Shown here in pieces: positions 12,101 through 24,700 of a DNA stretch of 64,000 nucleotides. The DNA comes from Lunularia cruciata (lineage: Eukaryota > Streptophyta > Marchantiopsida > Lunulariales > Lunulariaceae). Under the pieces are notes generated by a model. It saw nothing but the letters and a program-made list of their open reading frames with translations, was not told the DNA's origin and ran no database searches. The stretch's first letter is position 1, and every line of letters starts with the position of its first letter. Location: positions 70,746,944 to 70,810,943 of the forward strand of contig OX419755.1 of the NCBI GenBank assembly GCA_948567375.1. The letters run 5' to 3'. A program made the position numbers and the translations under genes.

Positions 12101-15078
12101 CTCAATATTTGAAACTTAGCTGGAGCCGTAGAAACCCAAGATTACAAAATTGGAAGCGGCAGTTCCTTGAAATTTCATGTCGTGTTTAACCGATGTTTAA
12201 ACAATTGTTGTCTCACATCGATCTACTTTGTGTGAATGGTCATCAAAGGAACACAACGTTGTCCTAGCTTGTTAAGCATCTTTTCTGCGAATGATTTGCA
12301 GGGAAAACAAGACTTGGTCATTGCATGCTACAAGTAACGCAGGAGAAGTCGATGGTCCAGAAGCTGAAGGACAAGTTCATGCCTAGGACTCAAGGCATTG
12401 ACATTCATGTTCTGAGGAACGACAGGGCCATGCAGGTCTCCATTTGGGACCTTGCTGGACAAGATATCTTTCGAGCTCTCCAGGAGTACTTGTTTCCCAA
12501 ACTCAACAGAGCTTGCGTCTTTTTGTTCGTGTTTTCGATGTTCGATCGCAAGCAGAAGTCTGTGAAGCCTCAGCTGGAGGAGGCTTTTCGACAGGAATTT
12601 CTGTCCTGGTTGAGATTCATAACTTCCAACTCTGAGGTCACGGGGCTCAATTTACCTCGGGTCGTGGTGGTCCTCACTCACAAAGACAAGGTGAGGGGAG
12701 TCGAGCCTAAGTGGGCAGAGCGAATTCTATTCAAACTGCGGAAAGATTTCGAAGATGTCGTCCACATCTCTCCAATCCTGTTCTACATCAATGGGCGTAG
12801 GAAAGAAGACGCCCAGCCTATCGTTGATCATGTGTATAGGAGTTTTCAGGAGCTTTTCAAGGAAAAGCTTTTCAGAGTACCTGACGCTTGCTGTCAAATG
12901 AGTAATTTTCTGGTAAGTTGGGCATCAATCAACAAAACTCAACCTATAGTTACCTTTCCTAAATTCGCCTCTCTTTGTGAAGACGCCCATTCTGACTTGA
13001 GGAACCTTCGCCACTATCTACAAGAGGAGGAAAGAGAGAAGGTACTGCGAGCTGTGGCGTGCTATCTCCACGACGTCGGGACGATCATCCATTTCCGCAA
13101 GAGCAATCTCATGGTAGCCAACCCAAATTGGCTAACGAATGTCTTCCTGGGCCGCTTGATAAGCATTGGCCAAAACTTTGAGCAGCCCCCTGGGAGGCGA
13201 ATTGCAAGCTCTAAGCATGGATTTTTGGTTAGGGAGGACTTTGAAAAGCTCTTGCGGGAAGAGTTTCTGAATCCATTGGAGAAAGAAGGATATACTGGGT
13301 TAGACTTGCAGACTTTGCAGGATTTGATGGAGAATTTGGATCTTTGTTACGAGGTGACAAAAGGCGAAGACAGTTCGTTCTTTGTACCGACTATCTTCAA
13401 GATCCAAGGTCAGCATCAACTGCGGTGGCAACAAACGAAGCCGGTACAAGAAGTATCCTATCTCGGTCTTAGAGTGCGCTGCAAAGATCGACACCGGACA
13501 GCTTTGACCACAGCTTTCTTTTCAAGGTTTCAGGTATATATGTCTATATCTCCGAGTTGCCTCACATCACAACTGTGATCTTACAGCGTTTGAGAAGTAT
13601 AGACGCCAGGTCAACTTACTGCTACTTATCTGTTTATTGGGCTGTGTTAGGTCACCTTGAGGCGGACGCTGATGCATCGATTAGCACTGAGTGAGCAGCA
13701 GTTTACTTGCGAGTACAACTTGATTTCCTTACTGGTTGACGGTCATGACATTCTGGTGGAGAATGACGAAGAGGGAGACCATATGGATATTCTGGTAAGA
13801 TCAATCAAGTCACGTCAAAATTCATGGGAATTCGTCTCGAAGAAGATTGTGGAAGAGCTGCGGGACTTTTGTGCATCGCCTAGGGGTTCTCCTGGATTGG
13901 AGCTAGTGATAGACGTTCTGAGGACAGATTGCGCGAAGAATCTGACGTTGTGTGCTCACCGGCGAGAAGACCAGGCTGTGTCAAGAGCGGTATTGAAGGA
14001 GAGACTGAAAGTTTCTATCGAGAAGCCAGTAGATCTCTTGAGAGTGGGCGATCTATACGAGCATACTTGGCCTGCAATTCCTGATGCCGGACTGCCTGTA
14101 TCATCAGAATTGGCAGTTGACTTGTTGCCACCGCAGGATATTGTGGAGGTTCGAGAGTGGGTACAGAAGGAAATAAAGTCACTGAAGGAGCGGATGGTGA
14201 AGGTTCAAGAGGTGGTTGAAGAGATTACAGGTGTCTCAAAAAGTAAACCTCAACCAAAATTGGAGAGAAGCAAGACAGACCTGGGTGTAGGTTCTGACAG
14301 GAGTGGAAGCCTAAACCAGCCGGCAGTAGAGAAAAATGCGAAGAATTCTCCACTGACGACGCTTCATGAGCTACAATCGGAAATCAGAGAGATGAAATTG
14401 ATCCAGCAGACGCTCACAGAGACCCTGACGGCCATAGTTCTCGGCTTGGATAGTACGATCGGTGTATCAGATTATTATTTTCAGTCAGAAATGCCCAGGC
14501 GTCCGTTCTTCATTGCTGGGGATTTGAGTCACAGGATAAGTGGCCTCGTGCATACTGGAAAGTCCATGAAGTTACACTTCATGTGCGAGGAAAGGACTGC
14601 AAATCACATCGTACCAAATCAACCAGGGTTCCAGCTGATCGTCGATGGGGAGAATCAGGGGTGGTTGAGATTTATGTCAGTGAATGCTGTGAAAGTGATT
14701 TGGTACTTCCTGAAAGCGGGTATACAAGTAACCACTGTAGGTGGTGTGGTCCCCGAGCTGCAGACTGTAGAGGGCCCTTACATTCCACTAGCCATGATGT
14801 CTATGGCTGGTCTCTTAGACACTCTACAAGTTGACAACAAGACCATATCCGTAGATTCCGTACTCGACAGTTTTCAAGTCGATGAGAAGGGCAAGTCCTG
14901 TTCATGGAGATCCTTACGGGAGTTTCTTCTAAGGGAAACTAAAGATCAAATCTCAGAATATTTCCATGTATTTCCAGCAAGATATCACAGGGCCAAAGAT
15001 CCCAAGTCGGCACATGCCTGGCTTTGCGAGGAGTGCCTCATGAAAGGGATTGCAGAGAGAAGAGTCGAAAGGGTGTGA
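9136..15078 (+). CDS. LRR-Roc-COR (ROCO) family GTPase, three exons
   Basis: ROCO proteins are large GTPases in which the Roc G-domain and the COR dimerisation domain form one unit. Exons 9136-11212, 12302-13533 and 13651-15078 join in frame to 1578 aa. I use ATG 9136 (AAACCATGG context), not the GTG at 9127. Residues 1-150 are low complexity; about 180-670 are leucine-rich repeats of the LxxLxLxx type. The P-loop GYPEAGKT spans about residues 688-695. G3 is WDLAGQ near 741-746 and G4-like THKDK near 818-822, so the G-domain looks nucleotide-competent. COR follows to about 1250, then predicted coiled coils near 1266-1295 and 1335-1373, and a C-terminal domain of about 200 residues I cannot name. 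No kinase domain is present. Intron 1 (1089 bp) splits the P-loop glycine codon; introns 1 and 2 both have GT-AG ends. Plant TORNADO1 is a relative in architecture, but orthology is not claimed. Confidence 0.9.
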
Positions 15079-17446
15079 AGTGCCCTCAGGCTCTCGTCAA
15101 GCCTGAACCTTAATGCTGAGATGTGAATGGCCCAGCTCAAGCTACAGCCAGCGCCAACTACCTTCCACATGGTACGGGACTCATTAGAAGATCATTTTGG
15201 TTGGCAAGCCAGAGAAACTCCCACTGTTCAGATAGTCGGATAATTGTCCCTGGCAATGTCGGATCGCTTTGCAGTGTCACATCGGCAACAGAGAAGTGAG
15301 TGCAAGGAGCTTCTCTATTTGAAAACCGGCACAACTTTCCGAGAAACAGCAACTGCAACTGTGGTCTGCAAGGAGGGTCCGCACTAAACACTGCAAGGAG
15401 AATTGCCTTCCGGGGTGTGCGTTTCTGCATCGAAGTACTTCTTCAGAACTTGCATTGCCAGCGAATGAGGAGTATGTACCAACCACACTCATTGTGAACG
15501 GCTGTTGTACTCTTTCAACACCTACGAATCATCACGTTAAATCAAACACACTCATTGTCTGTAGGGTGATGTGGATCTCAAGCTTTCAAGCTCTAAGAAC
15601 CATTACTGTGTTGTATCTCGAAATCCAGACAAGCGGACGTCTTCCAAGCCTGGCTTAAGTAAGTTTATTAGGAGCTCCAACTCTAGACTGAGTAATCAAC
15701 GACAGACTTCAAGTAGGATGACGAGCTCTTGGAGAGTAACTGGCTATTGAAGAGTAAGTCGTACGTTTGAATTCCAGTGCGTCAGTGCTAGTGGTACGTT
15801 TCATGGAATAGAACGTCTTCAATAGTCCCTAAGCTGTAGTGTCCTCACTTCTGCAGCCTGCACAGGCCGAGCTCAACGAAATGGAGTATTCCAACTCGTG
15901 GGGACATCGCATGTATTTACCACCCTTCATTGATATCACCAGAAACCCAAGTAGAGATCTTGATGCATGAACTTATCCGAATTGGGATTTCAAATAGTGA
16001 ACTTCATAAAGTTCTCCCGTTTACGCAGATGGTTGTCTTTCTGTATGTTGTATGTGAAAGGACAACAATTCCGGGTGGGCAACCGTAACAATACAATACA
16101 AAACTCGCTTAAGCCAGTGGATTTTAATATCGGGAAATACGAGAGCACCTGCCGGACCGTCCAAGGTTGTCCATGAAAGGCGAAGAGTGTGTTGGACATG
16201 GAATGGAATCTAGGAGGAAAGACACCCAAGACCTATTGGCATGCGTGTCCAAGTGCAGATCCTTTCACCCATTCTCTAGTTCATGCTCTACGATGAACGT
16301 ATTGCCGTCAACTATAGGACCCGGCGACATCTACTGTTGTGAAAAGGACCTAAGTTACCCATCTAGTCCACGTTTCATGCTACAACCGTGGCTTCGAAGA
16401 CAGAGCCCACATTCTCAAGAGCGAGTTAACGATGCGCTCGAAACGAAACCAGAGCAGTAATCAGTTTTGAAGAGAGAACATTGATACGTGAAACTAATTT
16501 ACATGTTTTGATACGAATAACGAAATTGGTTTTCAGGCCCAAGATCTTCCAAAGGTTTCTCTCCACTAAGGGTTCTAGAAAAGTTTCAACTGAACACCAA
16601 GGGTAGAGTAATATGGAGCTAGCACAGTTCATGTCGATGTGAAGTTACTGGTCGAAATCAGACATTATGCATACTTCTTGGTAATCAAGCTGATCACGTC
16701 GGTAGAGTACACAACTCATTCGAACCATTAAATGGATTATATGGTCTTACAACGAAATAAATTAGACAGCGGATGAAGGTTTCATTATGATCTGATGCTG
16801 ATTACAAACATAACCCTATAATGAATCGGCGATGTTTTGAATCAATTGATTTCTGTTCGAATCGAACGTGGAAACACTTCAGGAAATTCTGAAAAAGAAA
16901 ACTATGCGCCGGATTCGCCCCGCCGGCCGGCCAGTCTCGCGGTCCTACATGGAGATGCGCGACAAACAAGAGGGGCTGAGGTCGAGCAGAGCCGCCGCGC
17001 TGGCCGCGTTGTCCAGGCTCTCTCCGGACGTATCGCCTGCCAAATCAGCCTTGACGGCAGCCACTTGTGACTCACTGAACGGACATACGTTACCTTTCAA
17101 ATTTGGGCCTCCCTTACTATATAGCACAGTAGTAGTGGCAATCAGTAGCCGTCACCTCCGATGTTCATTCAAACGATCTCTTGCATATCAGATTCTTCGG
17201 GACCGAATTAATGTCGATAGTAACGGACAACAACGTATAGATTTGCATGGGGTGTAGCTCATTCGTAGTGAAATTTTCGATGGTAACGAAGGTGGAAGTG
17301 GGTGCACAGAGAGAGAGACTGTCGTCGCGTTGTGTTCCCTTGGTGGGCGTGATGTAATGAAGGCGTGAGAAGGCAGGCGAGGGATTCTTGCGAACCTCGA
17401 AGGTGGAGGCTGCTAGACTGGTGATAGGTAACTAAGCTCCAGCACG
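15079..17446. other. Intergenic region between ROCO and CTL genes
   Basis: This contains the ROCO 3' flank and the CTL promoter side. Short frames occur in all phases but none is convincing. A GC-rich patch at about 16905-17060 stands out from its AT-rich surroundings and is open on both strands; it is described in the findings. I see no RNA gene or transposon signature. Confidence 0.4.
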
Positions 17447-19600
17447 ATGGTCGGCACTTTTGTAAGTGCTAATGTTCAATGGGTGTCAAGTAATAGAATA
17501 ATTGCATTCAGAACTGTTCGTTACGGTAGCAATCAAATCAGCTGAAGCTTGAGCTGGTAAATGCTGATGGATGAATTCGCAGGCGGTTCAGGATCCTGAG
17601 GCCGGAGGAGGAGGGAAATTATTCAACGAGGGAGATGACAGGAAATGGAGAGATTTATGGGCTGCCGCTGTATATATTTTGCATTTGATCGCTGTCGGGG
17701 CTCTTTCTCTGTGGTTCGGAATCTCGGCCGTGCTGGACGTCAAGAACGATCGAGATGCGTCGCTTTACAACATTCGACGCTGGGCGCCTCAGCTCGGAGC
17801 AGTGATTCTGTTCGCAGCAGTCTTTTCGTTTCTCTGGCTCGCGCTCGTTAAGTTCTTTCCCGTGGGCATGATCAAGTTTGCCCTGTGGGCTGGAGTCTTT
17901 GTCAACCTGGTCCTCGGTATCCTTGTTCTGGCCTCCAGAACGCGCAACAGCGTTGCTGTCGGCGTCATCTTTCTCATGTTCGCCGGCCTCCAAGCTCTCT
18001 ATAGTTATCTGGTTCGTCCCCGGTGAGTCTTCTCTCCCTCTCTCTCTCTCTCCATTTTACTCGAACTTCGAATCTGTCGATCAGAGCTCACTTCTGACGA
18101 AATGACAGTGTGATTGAATCTCATATGTTGATTTGATCGTCGGCTTCTCTATGCGTATGGAGTCCGTCCCCCGTGAGTTCCTTTCTATCTCTCTATCCGT
18201 GTACACATTTCGAAAGTTTCAGAGAAACTAAAAGCATGCTCCAATTTGAGCTTGAAAATATAGTGTGACTGATTGAGTCTCATGTATGTCGATTTGATTG
18301 CGTGCAGAGTTCCATTCGCAGCAGCCTTGATCAGGAAGGTGATCATCGTCACGGGCACGTACCCGGCCTGTTATTTAGTGTCGTACTTGGGCGTTGCGGT
18401 GTCCGTGCTGTGGATCTCGTTGTGGAGTTTCGGAGCATCAGGAGCGATTGCTACGTCGGCATCTGCGGTATGGATCGTGTTTGGCTTGTTGGTGAGCTTG
18501 TTCTGGACCATGGAGGTGATAAGGAATACTGTGCATGTCACGGTGGCTGGAACAGTGGGCACGTACTATTTCCAGCAACAGAACATGCCGCGGAACCCCA
18601 CTATTCATGCTCTTCTCCGTTCCGTTACCACTTCCTTCGGTAGTATCTGCCTGGGCTCTCTCGTCGTCGGCATTCTCGAGGCCATCCGAATGATGGTAAG
18701 TTCTTATGAAATTGACTGATTGGTTGTATGTATCGATTCTATACACTCACTTTATGAATTGGTGCAGCTACAATACCTTGACTGCAGCAGGACTGCTCTT
18801 GTAACTGACTCAAACTGTTGATCAACAACAGATCCGAGGATTGAGGGGCCAGTGCAACGAGTTTGTTCTCTGCTGTATATCGTGCCTTCTGGGCTGCATA
18901 GAAAGAGTGATTCGGTACTTCAACAAGTGGGCCTATATCCAGGTGAGTAGTGAGGGAATGGTCAAACCATCTCAGATTTCTCTAAAAGTAGTAGTAGTCT
19001 TGAATTATAGGAGTGAGAGGGTCTTTTGAGAAACTTTAGTGTGGAGGAAAGGGAGACTGAAAGAACGTGTTGTTCTGTTGTTGTTGTTGCTGCTGCTGCA
19101 GGTCTCACTCTACGGGAAACCATTTGTAAGGGCGGCAAAGGACACTTGGAATCTGTTTAAAGCTCAGGGAGTCGATGTGCTGATTAACGATGATTTGACA
19201 GGCACTGTTCTCTTTATTGGCTGCATGATTGGTGGCGTACTTAGTGCGCTTCTCGGCGGATTTTGGACTTTCTTCGACATCACGACTTCCGAGAAGAACA
19301 TGACTGTATCTGTGATCGCTCTCTCATTTTTCATCGGGTACTTCATTGTATGTATCTATCCATCTATCACAGAAACCAAACCTTTTTATTGTGCAATGGT
19401 CTCAGATTTTTTTCTGATGTTCTAATGAGCGGACGTGGTTGATGGTTTCGCAGACGAACATGACAATGGCAGTTGTCAATAGTGGAGTGGCCTCCTACTA
19501 CGTGTGTTTTGCAGAGAACCCTGATGCTTTAAGGCGAAATGACCCCGAGTTCTACTTCGTGATGTACTCTCGCCAAGACCATCTCCGAGCGTCAAAGTGA
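17447..19600 (+). CDS. Choline-transporter-like (CTL/PNS1 family) membrane protein
   Basis: CTL/SLC44-type proteins are multi-pass membrane proteins linked to choline or lipid-precursor movement and, in plants, to membrane trafficking. Six exons give 448 aa: 17447-17461, 17583-18022, 18308-18695, 18832-18942, 19102-19347, 19454-19600; all phases agree and borders are GT-AG (for example GTGAGT, GTAAGT, GTATGT donors). Family marks are RYFNKWAYIQVSLYGKPFVR followed by AAKDTW, and near the C-terminus VVNSGVASYYVCFAENPDAL. About nine to ten hydrophobic segments are visible. Exon 1 encodes only MVGTF and ends at a perfect GTAAGT; alternatively translation could start at ATG 17571 with no first intron, giving a slightly different N-terminus. 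I prefer the spliced form for its donor and Kozak context. The family call is firm; the substrate is not known. Confidence 0.88.
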
Positions 19601-21741
19601 TTTCTACAGTTTTGATCGTTACTCCACAATTTAATGTCTCTTTCTCTCTGGACTTCTCACTCAAGTCCCTGGTTCTGCAATTGGCGTCGGCGCTAACCAC
19701 CTCTTATAACACTAACGAATGAGTTCTGAACTTGAGCTGAGATCAGCGCTGGAAGATTTGCAGAGAGAAACTACCCACTTGCATGTAAACACTCATTACC
19801 ACGCGAAGTAAAGTGTATCATACCCAGACTACTGTAAGTTTCCTGTTGTTGACCTGGACTCAACCTGAAGAGTAGCTTATCTTCAACGTTTTGGACATCT
19901 CCTCTGGGTGCTTGCGGCAAACCAGCTGCCATTCATTGTAATTTTGGTTTTGAAGGGCGTGGGTCACAATTTTGTATCAATTGATATCTGTTGTGGCATT
20001 CCCCTGTTCAAGTATGGAGCTCTAAACTTGGTAAGATAGCCCAATATCTTTCTCAGGGAAACTAGAAGCAGGATATAGTTCCTCTATGAGAAAGATAAGG
20101 TAGATTGCAATGCTCATACTACATTCAGCTTTCCCTTTCACTAACTCTTATCCCGAATGCAACGACTACAGTTTGTGGAGAAAAGCAAGTAAACGCTAGC
20201 TATTTCGTTCTTCGCTGTGCCTGTTAAAAATTTGGACACACGCACTTTTTCTTCTGCCAAATATAAATCAATATTCTCACAATGGATTGATGGCTTGCTG
20301 GCCACAAGCCTCAAGTGTGTCCAGCTTAGCTTTCCTAGAATTCTAACAATTCAGTGACTTCACAGATCGACACTGTCATCATTTAAAACTTGTCCTTCTC
20401 CAGTCATGACGATTTGCCACCAAGGATGTAGAGTGAGACATTTATTTGCAAAGCAGTCCTGACCTTGACAATGTTGAAAATCCCTGCAAGTAAATCTTCC
20501 CAAATCTTTCTACTATTGGATTCGTCTTCTCACAAATTGCACAATCCTGGTAAGTTAAGCACAATTACATATTGAGCCGGCGATAGATAAACACGCTTGA
20601 TTTTCCCTTCTGCCCTGAGCTGCAACAGTGGACTTTCTGGGTTCTTTGATCAGCTCTGGCTTGTTATACATCGCCTTCAGGCACAATGTCTCCGCCTGGC
20701 TTGCCTGACCTAGTGGGCATCAAACGACTTGAAAGAACCCTGACAAGAAGCAACACATACATTCACGCTGATGAGATTGGTGTCACAACCAGGAAGACCA
20801 TCAAGTCCCGAAGACATGTCATTTCTCAACCGGACAATGTGCAGGATTTGGTCCCCTTTCTAATCATGGTGAAGGGATTTGAGCAGAGTTCATCACTCTG
20901 CGAATTTCAGTTGTGGTATAGATTTCAGACCAGGTATTCAGCTCTTCCAACCTGCTCATCGACCAAGTAAATCGAGGCGAGGGGATTTTGAGTACAAGAT
21001 TTAAACTCTGCCTGGCGCATCGGCGTGTTCGCTAAGAAGCCTAGAAGAAACAAACGGACTTGCCTGTCTAACATCAATGAAGGTTGTAGCCTGATAGATC
21101 ATGTCCATACCTTGCTTTACGACAAGAAAATTGGGAGTGTTTTGGTTCCACGCAGCCTATATCGTGTCTCAACCAAAGTGGTCCCTCCCAAGTATGACTT
21201 CTTGCCCAAAACCTCAATGATTGGCACCAATTCTCATTGCAGCCAAATCGGCAAAATATTTCACTAGCAGCAGGCAAATCTGCACTTCATTGTGGACCTG
21301 AATGAACCTGACACGGGATCAAGCCCTAACACAAGTAGGGATATAACTGATTTAGATTAAGAAGGTGATGGCCGCATGGCTAATATGGCCCGTTTCAGTA
21401 TTAACAAGGGGTTGATTTACGCTTCGCAAGAGCTAAGAACGTCGAATTTTAATTTGACATCACCGGCCATGTTTTGAGGAAGCAGTTGTAACGGCCACTG
21501 ATTTAGAAGGGGTCTCACCGGAACATCTTTACGATATCAACGTGGATGCTACTGCAAGATTTCTCCAATTCAAACACTCAATATGCAAAGTTGACACATG
21601 TGAAATAGCGGGAGAGCAAATAAGTTATTACAACAAATAGCGTTCCAATAGTATACACCGAAGTCATGGTGACTCCTAAACTCCTGGTTGTAATGATAGA
21701 CAACTGACCGTGGCATCAGATGTGGTAGGAGAGTCTCTTGC
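19601..21741. other. Intergenic region between CTL and the 16-exon gene
   Basis: This is flank between a plus-strand and a minus-strand gene. Two plus-strand open frames (20686-20970 and 21025-21267) have protein-like composition but no splice signals that join them and no motif I know. They may be decayed transposon or pseudogene sequence. No confident feature. Confidence 0.35.
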
Positions 21742-24700
21742 TCAGCTTCGCTGCTGCTTTCCTTTCCAACGTGTGCCCGTAGTAGCCTGTTGTAGTTCTT
21801 TTCCCTTGTGCATATGTCTCTTACCAACTTGCTGCTCCTTGCTGGTCAAATCTTCGCTGGAGGTACCTACATTGAATGAGACTCGGGTAGTTCTTTTGAG
21901 TTGAGATGATGACGATAAGGAACTACGGCTTAAAGGAAGGGGAAGGTTCCTGTAGTTGAAGAGTTTTGGGGTGATGAACTGCGCAGATTGTCTGATAAGC
22001 AATGATGTTTTGCTTTGCAATAAGCGGGATTTCATCAACGACTTTGTAGCAGCTAAACTTGCACCTCGCTTCCTGTCTTTGCTGGCCTTTGCTTCAGCAT
22101 AATGGGATGTGATAGACAAATCCTCCGCATGTTTGTGCACATCAGATGTGGACACCACCTGTTCAGATTCTGCAAATGCCTTCATGGTTGTAGCATGAGT
22201 CTTCACCTTCTTCTTTTTCTTAATTACATCCTTCACGAGTGGCTTGGTGTCAAGAGCTGCCTTACGAACCAGACTCTTTCTTTTGGGATCTCCACCTTTC
22301 CCTGCTAGCAACCATCTGCAAATTCATCACCGTAACTAGGTCAATAGTTGCCCTACATAAGTGCGATTGGTCCAGCTTCCATCTTCGTTATCAGCTGACA
22401 TCGAGTCCTGCCTCGAGACACTATGATGTGCAACCAATTACCACACTCTTAGGGAAAAACACCGAGTCTACGTAGAGATATGTTACAAACGCCCTTTTTA
22501 AGTTCACCAATGAAACTCTCTGCTCGTCATTTCCGCTCTCACCTGTAGAGACAGTCACTTGTGCAAATGGGCTAGACAACAGGAAGGAGAAGCACAAGGA
22601 GAAGTCATCATCCAACTCAGCTTGGACAATTGACATGCAAAGGCAATGCATATCAATAAACATTGTCAGAACCTAGATGACAGTCTTCTAGTTCATGTAG
22701 CCTAACAAATGAAACAAGCTACGCAAGTAGCTTGCTTCATTTGTTGTTGCAATGCCACCTTAGAAAGAGAAACTGTGCGCCCCTAGGCTGGCTTCATTTC
22801 CTTACAGTTTGAGAAGAAGGAAGCCATTTAACTTAGGTGTGAGAACAGACACTGAAATATTGACACGTTCAGCATATACGAACCAGAAAAGGCAAGGTAA
22901 GTTAAATAGGATCGAAATCAAGGAGCATCCACAACGTGAACTTGGCTGTCGTTGGCGGCTCCGATACTGTTTACTTATCAGGGTGGCATGCATTTCTTTG
23001 TTGACGCAAGTATTCTAAACATCAACTTACACGTAGAAACTATTACCAGAAGTTCGGGTGTTTGAGTTTCGGCTGTAGAGAACGATATGATGCTCACTGT
23101 CACTCGAGTACTAGCTTCGCCAGATAGGAGACTAAATTTTATCATTACCTCCAACTTGAATTACGGCCAGGTAATTTTCTAATAGGCGCATATAATCGAA
23201 CGTGTTCACATCTGACACAATGGAGGTTAAGATCCAGGCATTTAGGTCGGACATTCTTCCTCTGATATTGCTGACATCTGATTCAGATTCAGATTCAGGG
23301 ATGGGCAGTCCTTGCTTGCTACCAAGACTTGACGTGTTGTGTACTAAGACCTGACTTACTATACTGAAGGTCTCTACCAATATTGGTTGATCGTTTAAAG
23401 ACGTGAGATACCACTCTAGACGATTTTCTACGAAAAACTGAATCCCACAGACTTCCAATCACTTGGATTTTTATCACTCAAATCTTTGGTGAACGATTTT
23501 ACACTGTTCCATTTCCATCCCATGGCGTATGGCTCTTTGGGATTTCCGTACTGCATATGACATTTATTCCTTCATTCTGTTCCAGTAAGCCTTGACAAGT
23601 GGCAGACCTTGAGGATGTGCCACCCAGTAGAAGGAGTTCGAGGAGGCTATGATCACGAGTTTGACATTACAGATCCTTCAGATGCGGATTTAAGCAAAAC
23701 TAAACTCTTACGCACCCCAAATTCAAAGACGCAGGACGAAGACGAGTAAGTATTTCCGCGTGTGTATTCTCATCTACTTATATCAAACTTTAGTCCTCTT
23801 TTCTTAAGTAGATTAACGAATTCGATTAAACTTATCTGTGCTGTTACCTTAGTGCGAAATTTCAAGGTGGTGCACGCCTTGATAAGACATTCATCCAGAC
23901 AGGTTCCGGTAAGATTGCTTCTACATTGAGAGCAAAAAGAGGTGCCGATTACACCAGAGGACTACATACAACTCCTGACCCACGAGTAAAAGGTCACACA
24001 CTCAGACGTTGTATTACAGGGACAACTGGATAATAACTTCCGCAAGATAGGAATCTATCACCGAATTGGCCGTGGTTCATCATTGAGACAAATAAATTAG
24101 AGCTTTGAAAGATAAGAAGACTTACAGATCCCAAAGCCTGCTTTTCTTCAACATATGATTCTCCATCGCCTCGCAGCACTACAAAGTTACAGGACACCGA
24201 TAGTATTGTTAACGTGCGACAAGGATAACTTTGATATATCCGATACATATACCAATTAACTCATGATGCATTCAAGCGAAAACATTAATTTGCGTCTTGA
24301 ACTGGTTAGGAGTAGCTGAGCTTGCCCGTAGGTAAGCACTTGGCTTGATAATCAGCTCAACTCTTGTCAAATGGTCGAGATATAACTCAAGCTGAGCCTC
24401 GTAGCTCACTTTCACATAAAACTGGAGAGGGAAATGTATTTAAATGTATAGTAAGGAGCTATACCTGCTCCCACGACTGTACACCAGGGCTAAGAGAAAA
24501 GTGCCGCCAGCAAACATAATTGGTCGACTGGACTTTGTGTTCAACCTGAAGTTTGGTACACCTTGTAAGATTTCTCTTAGCTTATCACTAAGCCAACTGC
24601 TGCAAACATGGTTTGAATTTTTGTCCCACAAAACAAGCAGTGAGCATGGGTTCACATAACTACAGGATCTGTTGACATGACAAAAGCCCTGTTACAGGAA

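Noticed and set aside
20686-21267. Two plus-strand open frames with protein-like composition
   Set aside because: They do not join by GT-AG sites in a shared phase, and I recognise no family; possibly decayed repeat sequence.
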